Shown: positions 26,253-33,921 of the stretch, piece by piece
How the letters are laid out: each line of letters begins with the position of its first letter
Numbering within the stretch: the first letter of the stretch is position 1
Assembly: GCA_002238945.1 (NCBI GenBank)
Contig: MPNI01000016.1
Span: forward strand, 1 to 52,383
Length of the DNA: 52,383 bases
From: Proteobacteria bacterium bin106
GTDB lineage: Bacteria > Bdellovibrionota_B > Oligoflexia > Oligoflexales > Bin106
Direction: 5' to 3'
Position numbers and translations under genes: made by a program
The notes under the pieces: generated by a model
What the model was told of the DNA's origin: nothing
Databases searched by the model: none
The model's input: only the letters and a program-made list of their open reading frames with translations

Positions 26253-26463
26253 GGCTCTGTTGTAATCCATTAATAATATAAGCAATTATACTAGCATGGC
26301 TCCTTATTCTCTGTAGAATAGGTCATAAGGATGGTTTTATGGATTTAAATAAACTTGCTGCATCGCTTTAGCCAAAGCAACTCACACAACTTAATAAATT
26401 AATCTAGGCCAACATCTGCTAATTTAAGCATCACTAGTACTACTACTTGATTACAACAGAGCC
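26253..26463. mobile_element. MITE-like element with perfect 15-bp terminal inverted repeats
   Basis: GGCTCTGTTGTAATC (26253-26267) and GATTACAACAGAGCC (26449-26463) are perfect reverse complements that bound 211 bp. Ends beginning GGCTCTGTTG resemble those of several insertion sequences. The interior has no intact ORF; one plus frame starting ATG 26337 reads MDLNKLAASL and then continues through stops (PKQLTQLNKLI), which could be the remains of a transposase N-terminus. An unambiguous target-site duplication was not found; both flanks are A-rich. It is probably a non-autonomous deletion derivative. Confidence 0.65.
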
Positions 26464-26679
26464 TAAGAAAATAAAAAATAGAATACTTCATAATAATAAT
26501 CACAAGTTGTCTGTGAGGCTATGGCTGGTTTCTTTACAAAGAGTAACTTTCCTAAAATACATGAGCAAGTACCTCTGCTATCCCAAAGAAAAATAATATT
26601 TATACTTTTGTTGGATAACCTCAATCATAGATAATATGAAGAAATAGAGGTATACTTTTAATATTTTTATCATAATTTA
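26464..26679. other. AT-rich gap, no gene seen
   Basis: No ORF with a ribosome-binding site. The last 40 bp before 26680 are nearly identical to 27808-27845, showing that the vWA gene duplication included the sequence downstream of the stop codon. Confidence 0.5.
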
Positions 26680-27762
26680 CTAGCTATAATAATATGTTAC
26701 GGTAATCTGTTTACCACCTAAAATAGCTCCTTTACTAACATTGAGCGTTGTACCACTACATGAATATAAAGACGAGCCTAGAGGACTTCCATCAAGTACA
26801 ATTGTTTTAATACCTGTGCAATTGCGTTCGAGAGTAAAAGTATTAATAATAGTTGAGGATTGTATTCCTTTGGCTAAATCTTTAAAGAATGTCCCATATG
26901 CTGTTGATGAATTTGATGTTATATCATAGATCTTACCACCAAGAATTCTAGCAAGATTGTGATAAGACGAACGATAATCATGCTCTGGCTGAATATAGCC
27001 AAAAAACCTAAAGTTAGAAGTTGAGCCATACGCTCCTACTAAAAAACCTATAAAATCTTGATAACTCATATCAGATCTATCATCAGTAACACTAACAATA
27101 ACATTGGTGGAAGAAGAATCAAAATAACTGGATAAATTTCGACTCAGAACCTTCATAGCAATCATTAAGCCATTCGTAGAGAGAATTTCTTGCTCTTCTA
27201 TCGTAATAGCCGAATGAGAAGCAATTGATGATTTTACGCAAGTTTTCCTTCTATCAATGCAGCTAACAAAAGTGACTGTTATATCAATGCCATGATTTTT
27301 TGTGAGAGCATCTACAAAGCCCTTAATGCCTGCTTGTACTCTTGGAATATCATCCCTCATAGAACTTGAGTTGTCAATGAGCCATAGCATTTTTACAGGC
27401 AACACTCTCGTATTTCCTTTGCGTTCGATAATCGTGAAATTTTGAGTATGTGTAGGTTTTGGTGGGGGCAGATTCTGTTTTTTCGGTGGGGGTGAATTTT
27501 GTTTTTCAGGATATTGATTAGTCTTAATAGGTGGTTTGGGGAGATTAGAATTTGAATTAGTCTTATATGGTTGAACGTTTACTTCTTTAGGATTTTGATC
27601 CTCACTTTTCGATTCATTTTGATCCTCACTTTTGGGTTTATCTGGTTGGCTAGCTAAATTTGAATCACGAGAAATTTTTGGATTACTACAACTTGTTAAA
27701 ATGCCAGATGCTATCATAAATAGAAAGCAAAAATAGAGATATATTTTAAAGTTTTTAATCAT
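26680..27762 (-). CDS. vWA-domain lipoprotein, tandem copy 1
   Basis: The 360-residue protein has a lipoprotein signal with lipobox LTSC (Cys25), a Ser/Asp/Glu/Lys linker, a proline-rich stretch (about 73-103), then a von Willebrand A domain. The MIDAS motif is DNSSS (Asp130, Ser132, Ser134); a downstream VSVTDD (about residue 218) supplies further metal ligands. The last 65 residues form a conserved tail with NTFTLERNC and LYSCSGTT (two Cys, probably a disulfide) ending ITVTYYYS. It is probably a surface or periplasmic adhesin or binding protein. The ribosome-binding site GAAGG precedes ATG. Ends are nearly identical in DNA to copy 2 upstream; the centre (about 160-290) is different. Confidence 0.85.
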   Translation of the reverse strand: MIKNFKIYLYFCFLFMIASGILTSCSNPKISRDSNLASQPDKPKSEDQNESKSEDQNPKEVNVQPYKTNSNSNLPKPPIKTNQYPEKQNSPPPKKQNLPPPKPTHTQNFTIIERKGNTRVLPVKMLWLIDNSSSMRDDIPRVQAGIKGFVDALTKNHGIDITVTFVSCIDRRKTCVKSSIASHSAITIEEQEILSTNGLMIAMKVLSRNLSSYFDSSSTNVIVSVTDDRSDMSYQDFIGFLVGAYGSTSNFRFFGYIQPEHDYRSSYHNLARILGGKIYDITSNSSTAYGTFFKDLAKGIQSSTIINTFTLERNCTGIKTIVLDGSPLGSSLYSCSGTTLNVSKGAILGGKQITVTYYYS

Positions 27763-27845
27763 ATAACCTTCTTTTTTAATGTGTCACAAATAACAAGTAT
27801 TACCGTTTGCTAGAGGTATAATTTTAATATTTTTATCATAATTTA

Positions 27846-29066
27846 CTAGCTATAATAATATGTTACGGTAATCTTTTTACCACCTAAAATAGCTCCTTTA
27901 CTAATATTGAGCGTTGTACCACTACATGAATATAAAGACGCATTTAGAGTCCTTCCATCAAGTACAATTCTTTTAATACCTGTGCAATTGCGTTCGAGAG
28001 TAAAAGTATTAATAATAGTTGAGGATTGTATTCCTTTGGCTAAATCTTTAAAGAATGTCCCATATGCTGTTTGTGATGCTGAAATTATATTATAGGTTTT
28101 ACCACTCAGTTTATGGGCAAGATTTTTATAGTGATTATTTACATCTTTTCCTGGCCCGATGAAGCCATAGAACCTAAATAAAGAGATTGAACCATAGTTG
28201 AGCTTTAAAAAATTCATAAAATGTACATCACTCAATTCAGTTTGATCATCGGTAACGCTTACAATGATATTGATTGCATCGTTATTATTAAAATAATGAC
28301 TTAAGGTCGATTGGTGTCTTGAATATCCTGAAGTATTTGTAAAAATTGGTGACTTACTAGGAGTAGGGAGAACCGGCTCCCCTTTAAGAGAAAAAGAACT
28401 AAAAAATACAGCAGCATTAGATTGGTTGACATTTCCTGGTTGCAAGCCGACTTTACGAAATAGATCTACTTTACTAAGAAGTAGTGCAGCAGTGACTAGG
28501 CCGTCCCAAGACTCAATTTTTAAATCTACTAATCTGATAGATGGATGAAAAACAGCTGATCGGTTTATGCAAGTTACACCGCCTACGCAGCTAACAAAAG
28601 TGACTGTTATATCAACGCGATAATCTCTTCTGAGAGCATCTACAAAGCTCTTTATGCCTGCTTGTACTCTTGGAATATCATCCATCATAGAACCTGAGTT
28701 GTCAATGAGCCATAGCATTTTTACAGGCAACACTCTCGTATTTCCTTTGCGTTCGATAATCGTGAAATTTTGAGTATGTGTAGATTTTGGTGGGGGCAAA
28801 TTCTGTTTTTCAGCATATTCATTAGTCTTAATAGGTGGTTTGGGGAGATTAGAATTTGAATTAGTTTTATATGGTTGAACGTTTACTTCTTTAGGATTTT
28901 GATCCTCACTTTTCGATTCATTTTGATCCTCACTTTTGGGTTTATCTGGTTGGCTAGCTAAATTTGAATCACGAGAAATTTTTGGATTACTACAACTTGT
29001 TAAAATGCCAGATGCTATCATAAATAGAAAGCAAAAATAGAGATATATTTTAAAATTTTTAATCAT
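27846..29066 (-). CDS. vWA-domain lipoprotein, tandem copy 2
   Basis: The 406-residue paralogue of the gene at 26680-27762. It has the same lipobox (Cys25), a shorter proline stretch, and MIDAS DNSGS (Asp122, Ser124, Ser126) with VSVTDDQTE downstream. It carries an additional stretch of about 50 residues in the core (region from VGLQPGNVNQ to GYSRHQSTLS) that copy 1 lacks. The first 80 residues and the last 60 are identical or nearly so to copy 1, at DNA level too. Its ribosome-binding site differs by one base (AAGAAGA instead of AAGAAGG). Extracellular or periplasmic ligand binding is the likely role. The 83-bp spacer to copy 1 includes duplicated sequence. Confidence 0.85.
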   Translation of the reverse strand: MIKNFKIYLYFCFLFMIASGILTSCSNPKISRDSNLASQPDKPKSEDQNESKSEDQNPKEVNVQPYKTNSNSNLPKPPIKTNEYAEKQNLPPPKSTHTQNFTIIERKGNTRVLPVKMLWLIDNSGSMMDDIPRVQAGIKSFVDALRRDYRVDITVTFVSCVGGVTCINRSAVFHPSIRLVDLKIESWDGLVTAALLLSKVDLFRKVGLQPGNVNQSNAAVFFSSFSLKGEPVLPTPSKSPIFTNTSGYSRHQSTLSHYFNNNDAINIIVSVTDDQTELSDVHFMNFLKLNYGSISLFRFYGFIGPGKDVNNHYKNLAHKLSGKTYNIISASQTAYGTFFKDLAKGIQSSTIINTFTLERNCTGIKRIVLDGRTLNASLYSCSGTTLNISKGAILGGKKITVTYYYS

Positions 29067-29094
29067 ATAATCTTCTTTTTTAATGTGTCACAAC

Positions 29095-29200
29095 TAGCAA
29101 GTATTCTATTTGCTATAGAGTCTGTGATAAATTTTGCACTAGTACTAACTGTCGTTCCTTTGCATGAATACAACAAAAGATCAAGAAAACATTTATGTAT
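29095..29200 (-). pseudogene. Relic of the C-terminal end of a third vWA lipoprotein
   Basis: Reading the minus strand just upstream of copy 2 gives CFLDLLLYSCKGTTVSTSAK followed by FITDSI. This aligns with the tail of copies 1 and 2 (IVLDG...LYSCSGTTLNVSKGA) with a small deletion. The frame has no start and continues without a stop toward the copy 2 start. It indicates that at least three tandem units once existed. Confidence 0.6.
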
Positions 29201-29298
29201 TGTATGAAAAACAACTTTTTAGCTTAAGATTCACTTGTGCTGTGGTAAAGATCAATAACTAAATTTTAAAATTTCACTATAACTGCGAACTTCTCTAT

Positions 29299-29409
29299 TT
29301 ATTGATGATTTAATACCGAGCTAACAACGTATCCATTTATATAAACAGAACACAATATCTCTCGATTGTTTGCAGCATCTTTGAACTCCATATTTTGTTG
29401 GGAGGACAT
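29299..29409 (-). CDS. Possible 36-residue peptide
   Basis: ATG at 29409-29407 follows an AGGGAG ribosome-binding site by 6 bases and opens a frame of 36 codons ending in TAA (29301-29299). The product starts MSSQQNMEFKDAANNREILC and ends with VYINGYVVSSVLNHQ. It could be a small DNA-associated or regulatory protein, or the truncated front of a longer gene. A TATAGT element lies upstream. No family is assigned with confidence. Confidence 0.3.
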   Translation of the reverse strand: MSSQQNMEFKDAANNREILCSVYINGYVVSSVLNHQ

Positions 29410-29614
29410 TACATTCTCCCTACTATACTATACACAACCTTCCTTATCGGATTTTAAGCAATAAAATTAAGTTTTTGGCCACAACCCGCAAAGGACCAAA
29501 GTGTTTTAGATGATGCTGAGATGCTCACAAAAAAGATTTGAAAAATTTAGAATGTCGAAATATAGAAAGTTATAATTGAAAATTTCAACATAAAAAGAAA
29601 ATCCACAGAGAGAA

Positions 29615-29839
29615 ATGAAAGAAGAGAATACAGCCACATGTAGGATATCAGAACAACTTTCTACACCAGAAAGCAAACCTAATACCTTAAACGACATGGA
29701 TTGTGGATACTTAACGTCTAAAGATGATATCGCCGGTTTAGGCAGTTGTGCACTCAAAATCACAGAAACATCAAAAACAAATGAGATATGGTGTGTTTTA
29801 CACAGAATGTATGACTTTCTTTATAGGAAAAACCTATAA
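29615..29839 (+). CDS. Hypothetical 74-residue protein
   Basis: A plus-strand frame starts at ATG 29615 behind a GAGAGA sequence. The product is hydrophilic, with four cysteines (CRIS, MDCGYL, GSCALK, IWCVL), and shows no signal peptide. A minus-strand frame of 85 codons overlaps it (29506-29763) but lacks a ribosome-binding site and has a hydrophobic, Phe/Ser-rich composition typical of a shadow. Neither is recognised. It lies between the vWA island and tsaD. Confidence 0.3.
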   Translation: MKEENTATCRISEQLSTPESKPNTLNDMDCGYLTSKDDIAGLGSCALKITETSKTNEIWCVLHRMYDFLYRKNL

Positions 29840-29935
29840 ATAACCTACCACTTTATCACAAACTCTATGGATATTTTTTATATACTACCTTAGCTTCTAT
29901 GCTTCTATCACTCAGCCCGCTTGTAAAGAGAAAGA

Positions 29936-31015
29936 CTAGCTTTGCTGCGTAGAAGTCTTAGGGCAGCTAAAGCGAGAAAAAGGTTCCCAGTTAAAAGAAG
30001 ATGCATAAAGATCTTGTAGTGTGTTTCCTTGATGAATCCAATCCATGACTTGATGATATCCTAAAGAGGCAATCATTTGTGCATTATCTGTACATAGTGA
30101 TGGGTCAGGAAAATAGGTTGGCATACGCTTACTAAAATGATGATCAAACATCTGACGTAATGCTTGATTGCATGCTACTCCTCCACTCACATACACAGCC
30201 TTTACATCAGGGTATTGGATAAGTGCTGCATCGAGTTTGCGAACAAGCTGCAAAAAAGCTTCCTGCTGAAATGCTGCAGCGATATCAGCATAAGTTTGCA
30301 TATCCAGTGGCACCGAAGACTCTGCTCTTAACTGACGGAGCAGGTTAAAAACATAAGTTTTAAGGCCTGAGTAACTCAGCTCAAGACGATGTTTTTCTTT
30401 GATCATAGTAGGCATGGTAAAGCGGTGAGGATCGCCTTTTTGTGCCAATTTTTCTAAGTGAGGCCCCCCTGGATAAGGCAATTGAAGCATATGAGCAACC
30501 TTATCAAAACACTCTCCACAAGCATCATCTATGGTTTGTGCTACCAGAGAAAACGAGGTAGGGCTATTCATATAAAAAAGATGGCTATGTCCACCACTTA
30601 TGACATAGCTCAAGGCTGGCAGAGGTGGTGTAGGTAACTTAAGAAATATACCATGTACGTGAGCTAAAACATGATTCACTCTGATGATGGGAACATTCAA
30701 ACTCATAGCAAGACCTTTAGCTATTTCAGCACCAACCAGCAAAGAACCCATCAATCCTGGCCCTGCAGTAACAGCAATAAGGTCGATATCTTGGCCATCT
30801 ATTTTATGATTTTGTTGAGCTTTGCTCCATAACTCACAAAACAAAGACATGCTGGCTTGAAGATGAGAGCGTGCAGCCAATTCAGGCACCACACCACCAT
30901 AAGGTTGATGAATGCTAATTTGAGATGCCACACACTCACTGATGACCTTTTTGCCATCCTCAAGCAAAGCAAAGGCTGTTTCATCACAGCTAGATTCGAT
31001 GCCAAAAACAAGCAT
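29936..31015 (-). CDS. tsaD: tRNA threonylcarbamoyladenosine transferase TsaD
   Basis: TsaD transfers the threonylcarbamoyl group to A37 of ANN-decoding tRNAs together with TsaB and TsaE. The sequence shows GIESSCDETA, the metal-binding His motif VNHVLAHVHG, SGGHSHLF, TIDDACGECFDKVA, SYSGLKT and VSGGVACNQALR, all diagnostic of the ASKHA-fold family. Its length of 359 is slightly above the usual 335-345. It is convergent to nothing and is separated from the CpoB-like gene by 84 bp on the same strand, so the two may be cotranscribed. Confidence 0.95.
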   Translation of the reverse strand: MLVFGIESSCDETAFALLEDGKKVISECVASQISIHQPYGGVVPELAARSHLQASMSLFCELWSKAQQNHKIDGQDIDLIAVTAGPGLMGSLLVGAEIAKGLAMSLNVPIIRVNHVLAHVHGIFLKLPTPPLPALSYVISGGHSHLFYMNSPTSFSLVAQTIDDACGECFDKVAHMLQLPYPGGPHLEKLAQKGDPHRFTMPTMIKEKHRLELSYSGLKTYVFNLLRQLRAESSVPLDMQTYADIAAAFQQEAFLQLVRKLDAALIQYPDVKAVYVSGGVACNQALRQMFDHHFSKRMPTYFPDPSLCTDNAQMIASLGYHQVMDWIHQGNTLQDLYASSFNWEPFSRFSCPKTSTQQS

Positions 31016-31099
31016 GCTTCTCTTTCATGTCACAAGCTAAAGAAAGGATGAGAAAAGAAAATAACTCTCATTTGTGAACTTTAATACCGATACATCTCT

Positions 31100-32041
31100 T
31101 TAAGGAGAGACCATTTTTGCTCGTCTTTGGCTAGCTGTTTGGGCTTCTTCGCTATTTGGAAACTTCTCAATGACTTCATCATAATACAGAGTAGCAATAT
31201 CTTTTTCTCCTCTATAGCGAAATGCATCCGCTAGTCGCAAAGTAGCTTTACGTCTCCATTCTGCCCGAGGATTGGTATCGATAAATTTCTTAAGCTCTAA
31301 GGCACCTTTTTCTAAATTTCCCAAGCTTAATATAGAGTTAGCATAATAAAAAGAGAGTTCTTCCACAGAAGTTTTTTTGGTCATTTTTGGTATCAACCCA
31401 GGAATCTCTCTGCTAAGTTTCGTATAAAACTTTTTTTGATAAGCTAACCGAGCTTCTTTAAGAGAAGCCAGAGGCTTCTTTGCACTTGAAGCTTTAGCTG
31501 CTGTTTTGTTATTTTTTTCAAGCTCCTCTATTTTTAGATCGATCTCATCAACTTTTTTTTCAACATCAGCGATTTTTGCAGAAAGTTCTTCAAGATGGAT
31601 TTTAAGATCTTCTTTGAGCTTTTCAGTGAGCTGTAGACTAAGCTCTTCTAGACCTTTTTTTAAAGAAAAGATATCTTGCTGCAAGTATTGAGTTTCTTTA
31701 AGAAGACCTTCGTTATTATCTTGCAGATAAGTAACAGCATCGTCTTTGCCCACAACTCGATGAAGTAAGTCTATATCACCTGACTGTTTTTGTAACTGTC
31801 CTTCAATGCTACCTATATTTGTGTTCATCTTAGCAATCACCTGCCCAAGACGTTTCAAATCACCTTTCAGATCAACATTTGAGGTCTGAATGGTGGTCTC
31901 GAGCTGCTTGATACGTTTTTCTAAGGTCAGTACATGACTATTGATCACATCTGTTCCCAACAAGCTCGCACAACCAACCAGAGAACCGATCACAGTTACA
32001 AGGATCACAATTTTAAACATGTTAAAAGATAGTCGTAGCAT
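31100..32041 (-). CDS. CpoB/YbgF-like periplasmic lipoprotein with coiled coil and TPR
   Basis: The 313-residue protein has a lipobox LVGC (Cys24), followed by a long coiled coil (about 38-185; heptads rich in Leu, Ile, Lys and Glu) and a C-terminal TPR-like region (about 200-305; LRLADAFRYRGEKDIATLYYDEVIEKFPNSEEA). This resembles YbgF/CpoB, which couples the Tol-Pal system to septal peptidoglycan synthesis, but the lipid anchor and long coiled coil differ from the E. coli protein, and no tol or pal gene is nearby. GAGAG precedes ATG 32041; an internal Met8 start lacks a ribosome-binding site. Confidence 0.75.
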   Translation of the reverse strand: MLRLSFNMFKIVILVTVIGSLVGCASLLGTDVINSHVLTLEKRIKQLETTIQTSNVDLKGDLKRLGQVIAKMNTNIGSIEGQLQKQSGDIDLLHRVVGKDDAVTYLQDNNEGLLKETQYLQQDIFSLKKGLEELSLQLTEKLKEDLKIHLEELSAKIADVEKKVDEIDLKIEELEKNNKTAAKASSAKKPLASLKEARLAYQKKFYTKLSREIPGLIPKMTKKTSVEELSFYYANSILSLGNLEKGALELKKFIDTNPRAEWRRKATLRLADAFRYRGEKDIATLYYDEVIEKFPNSEEAQTASQRRAKMVSP

Positions 32042-32328
32042 AGATGAAGCTCTCTTATATGTATGTTGTCATTCGATATTGCATGTATGCTTATTATAGT
32101 TCGCACAAAAGGCCTGTCAAATGAACTCAAATAGAGTTATTGAATCAGTTGAATCATAAAGGGTTGTATGCAATTGTGTATAATAGTAACGATGAGCTTG
32201 GCTGCAAAGTCATGACACGCAAAGTAGCGCAAAATAAGAAAGTAGCGCAAAATAAGAAAGTAGCATGACTCAAAGAATGTCCCTAAAATCTCTAAAACCT
32301 AAAATATCTATATCTAAGAGAAGCCCCT
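32042..32328. repeat. Divergent intergenic region with 18-bp repeat
   Basis: Two full copies and a partial third of AAAGTAGCGCAAAATAAG lie at 32221-32264, inside the leader of hisIE. A perfect TATAAT at 32179-32184 on the plus strand could be the -10 of the hisIE promoter, but no good -35 is correctly spaced. Confidence 0.55.
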
Positions 32329-33027
32329 GTGAAGAAACATCACCAACACACATACATTCAAAATAACAATCCCAAAGACATTCCCCATTGGCTCGAAGAT
32401 CTGGATTTTTCTAAAGGTGATGGCTTGATACCTGCTGTGATTCAACATGATATTACAGGCAAGGTGTTGATGGTTGGTTATATGAATAAAGAAGCCTTAC
32501 TTAAGACCATACATGATGGCGTGGTCTGTTTTTTTTCACGCTCTAGGCAACGTCTTTGGGTAAAAGGAGAGACCTCTTCACATTATCTATCATGCGTATC
32601 ACTTTCTCCTGACTGTGACCATGACACCTTGTTGGTGGGGGTTATTCCTCAAGGTCCTACCTGTCATTTTGGGGTAGAATCCTGTTTTTTCGGTCATCAC
32701 AACCACAGTGATAGCCTATGGCAACTTGAACATACCATCGCATCACGCAAGCAATCTCTGGCATCTGATCAGAAACACGATGACGATTCTTCATCCAGCT
32801 ATACAAAAAGATTATTTGCTGGTGGCATGGAAATGATAGCGCAGAAGTTTGGTGAAGAAGCCATAGAAGTATTAGTGGCAGCAAGCCTGCAAACCCCCAA
32901 ACAGATGATCGAAGAAGTGGCTGATATGATGTATCATCTTCTTGTGCTGCTCAAAGAAAAAGATGTGGAATGGAAGGATGTTCAAGCAGAGCTTGCAAGC
33001 AGGTCTGTAGCAAAGAAGAAGTCATAA
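32329..33027 (+). CDS. hisIE: Bifunctional phosphoribosyl-AMP cyclohydrolase / phosphoribosyl-ATP pyrophosphatase
   Basis: HisIE performs steps two and three of histidine synthesis. The N-terminal cyclohydrolase (about 18-125) has VGYMNKEAL, FFSRSRQRLWVKGETS and zinc ligands in SPDCDHDTLL and GPTCHFG. The C-terminal pyrophosphatase (about 130-232) has RLFAGGMEMIAQKFGEEAIEVLVAA and EEVADMMYHLLVLL. The start is GTG 32329 behind AAGAGAAG. The gene lies 10 kb from the hisG-F cluster and stands alone on the plus strand before infC. Confidence 0.95.
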   Translation: MKKHHQHTYIQNNNPKDIPHWLEDLDFSKGDGLIPAVIQHDITGKVLMVGYMNKEALLKTIHDGVVCFFSRSRQRLWVKGETSSHYLSCVSLSPDCDHDTLLVGVIPQGPTCHFGVESCFFGHHNHSDSLWQLEHTIASRKQSLASDQKHDDDSSSSYTKRLFAGGMEMIAQKFGEEAIEVLVAASLQTPKQMIEEVADMMYHLLVLLKEKDVEWKDVQAELASRSVAKKKS

Positions 33028-33134
33028 TACAAAGTCAGCACAGCAAACATATAACACACACTCATGCTAAGAGCTCACAGAGACAAGGAAAGAACACATA
33101 GCAAAGCCCTTAAGAATTTGAATCAATTCACGAT

Positions 33135-33161
33135 CAACCATGGTATGATATACCATGGTTG
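33135..33161 (+). promoter_or_regulatory. 12-bp-arm palindrome overlapping an extended -10 promoter of infC
   Basis: CAACCATGGTAT (33135-33146) and ATACCATGGTTG (33150-33161) are perfect reverse complements around GAT. The sequence TGGTATGAT (33141-33149) inside it is an extended -10 element (TGn then TATGAT); TTGAAT at 33118 is a possible but distant -35 (20 bp). Transcription would begin near 33156, 50 bp before the infC start. The symmetry suggests a repressor site directly on the promoter. Confidence 0.5.
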
Positions 33162-33206
33162 TGAAAGATATTTCTCGTTTTTGGCTAATGAAAGGACATA
33201 GATTTT

Positions 33207-33746
33207 TTGATAGTTCTCGATAGAACGTCTGCTAGACAGCACAACTTGTCACAGGTGCGACTTGTAGGTGACAATGTGAATGAAATCATGATGATTGGCT
33301 CTGCTTTAGATAGAGCAGAAAACTTAGGACTAGATCTCGTCCTAGTGAGTGATGTTTCCACTCCTCCAGTAGTGAAAGTGCAAGACTTTCGAAAAATTGA
33401 ATATGAACGCCGTAAAGCAAAGAAAATGCAAAAAAAATCCTCTTCACAGGGGGTTCTTAAGGAATTGCAGTTACGGGTAAGTATTTCTGACCATGATCTC
33501 AAAACGAAAGTCATGCGTGGTCGTAAGTTTCTGGCCAGAGGAGATAAGGTGAAGGTGGTGGTACAGCTAAGAGGCCGGGAAAGAGAAAACACTCAAAGAG
33601 CCTGGGATCTCGTCGATAGATTCATTGAAGGCTGTTCTCCTTGTAAAAGCCAACGCGGTGGTGGACCCATGGTAGCAAGTATTCTTGAGCCTGACAAAAC
33701 GCAACCATATACTGCTAAACCAGATAGCGCTGACACAGAAGCGTAG
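33207..33746 (+). CDS. infC: Translation initiation factor IF-3
   Basis: IF-3 binds the 30S subunit and checks start-codon pairing. The 179-residue sequence has the two-domain layout: an N-domain (about 15-75, SQVRLVGDNVNEIMMIGSAL...PPVVKVQDF), a basic linker (RKIEYERRKAKKMQKK) and a C-domain (VLKELQLRVSISDHDLKTKV...GDKVKVVVQLRGRE). The start is TTG at 33207, with AAAGGA 10 bases upstream; E. coli infC also uses a non-AUG start for autoregulation. The usual rpmI and rplT do not follow: a terminator lies 44 bp after the stop. A palindrome overlaps its promoter. Confidence 0.93.
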   Translation: MIVLDRTSARQHNLSQVRLVGDNVNEIMMIGSALDRAENLGLDLVLVSDVSTPPVVKVQDFRKIEYERRKAKKMQKKSSSQGVLKELQLRVSISDHDLKTKVMRGRKFLARGDKVKVVVQLRGRERENTQRAWDLVDRFIEGCSPCKSQRGGGPMVASILEPDKTQPYTAKPDSADTEA

Positions 33747-33789
33747 CTCATAAAGCATATCCATCAACTCTTATCTATACCACATACTA

Positions 33790-33836
33790 AAGCGGTCATA
33801 CCTGAGATATGACCGCTTCCTTTTGCTTTTTGCTTT
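33790..33836 (+). terminator. Rho-independent terminator after infC
   Basis: The arms AAGCGGTCATA (33790-33800) and TATGACCGCTT (33808-33818) pair perfectly over 11 bp with a 7-base loop. A pyrimidine-rich tail (CCTTTTGCTTTTTGCTTTTT) follows on the plus strand. Confidence 0.88.
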
Positions 33837-33921
33837 TTAAGTGATTTGGATGATCTTTCACAGAATGTGCACAGACATTTAGAGTGCCTAGCATATTTTA
33901 AGCTATTTTTTTAAAAACGAT

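Noticed and set aside
26100-26285. 61-codon minus-strand frame
   Set aside because: Its start codon lies within the inverted end of the MITE-like element and it has no ribosome-binding site; similarity to a known family was not recognised.
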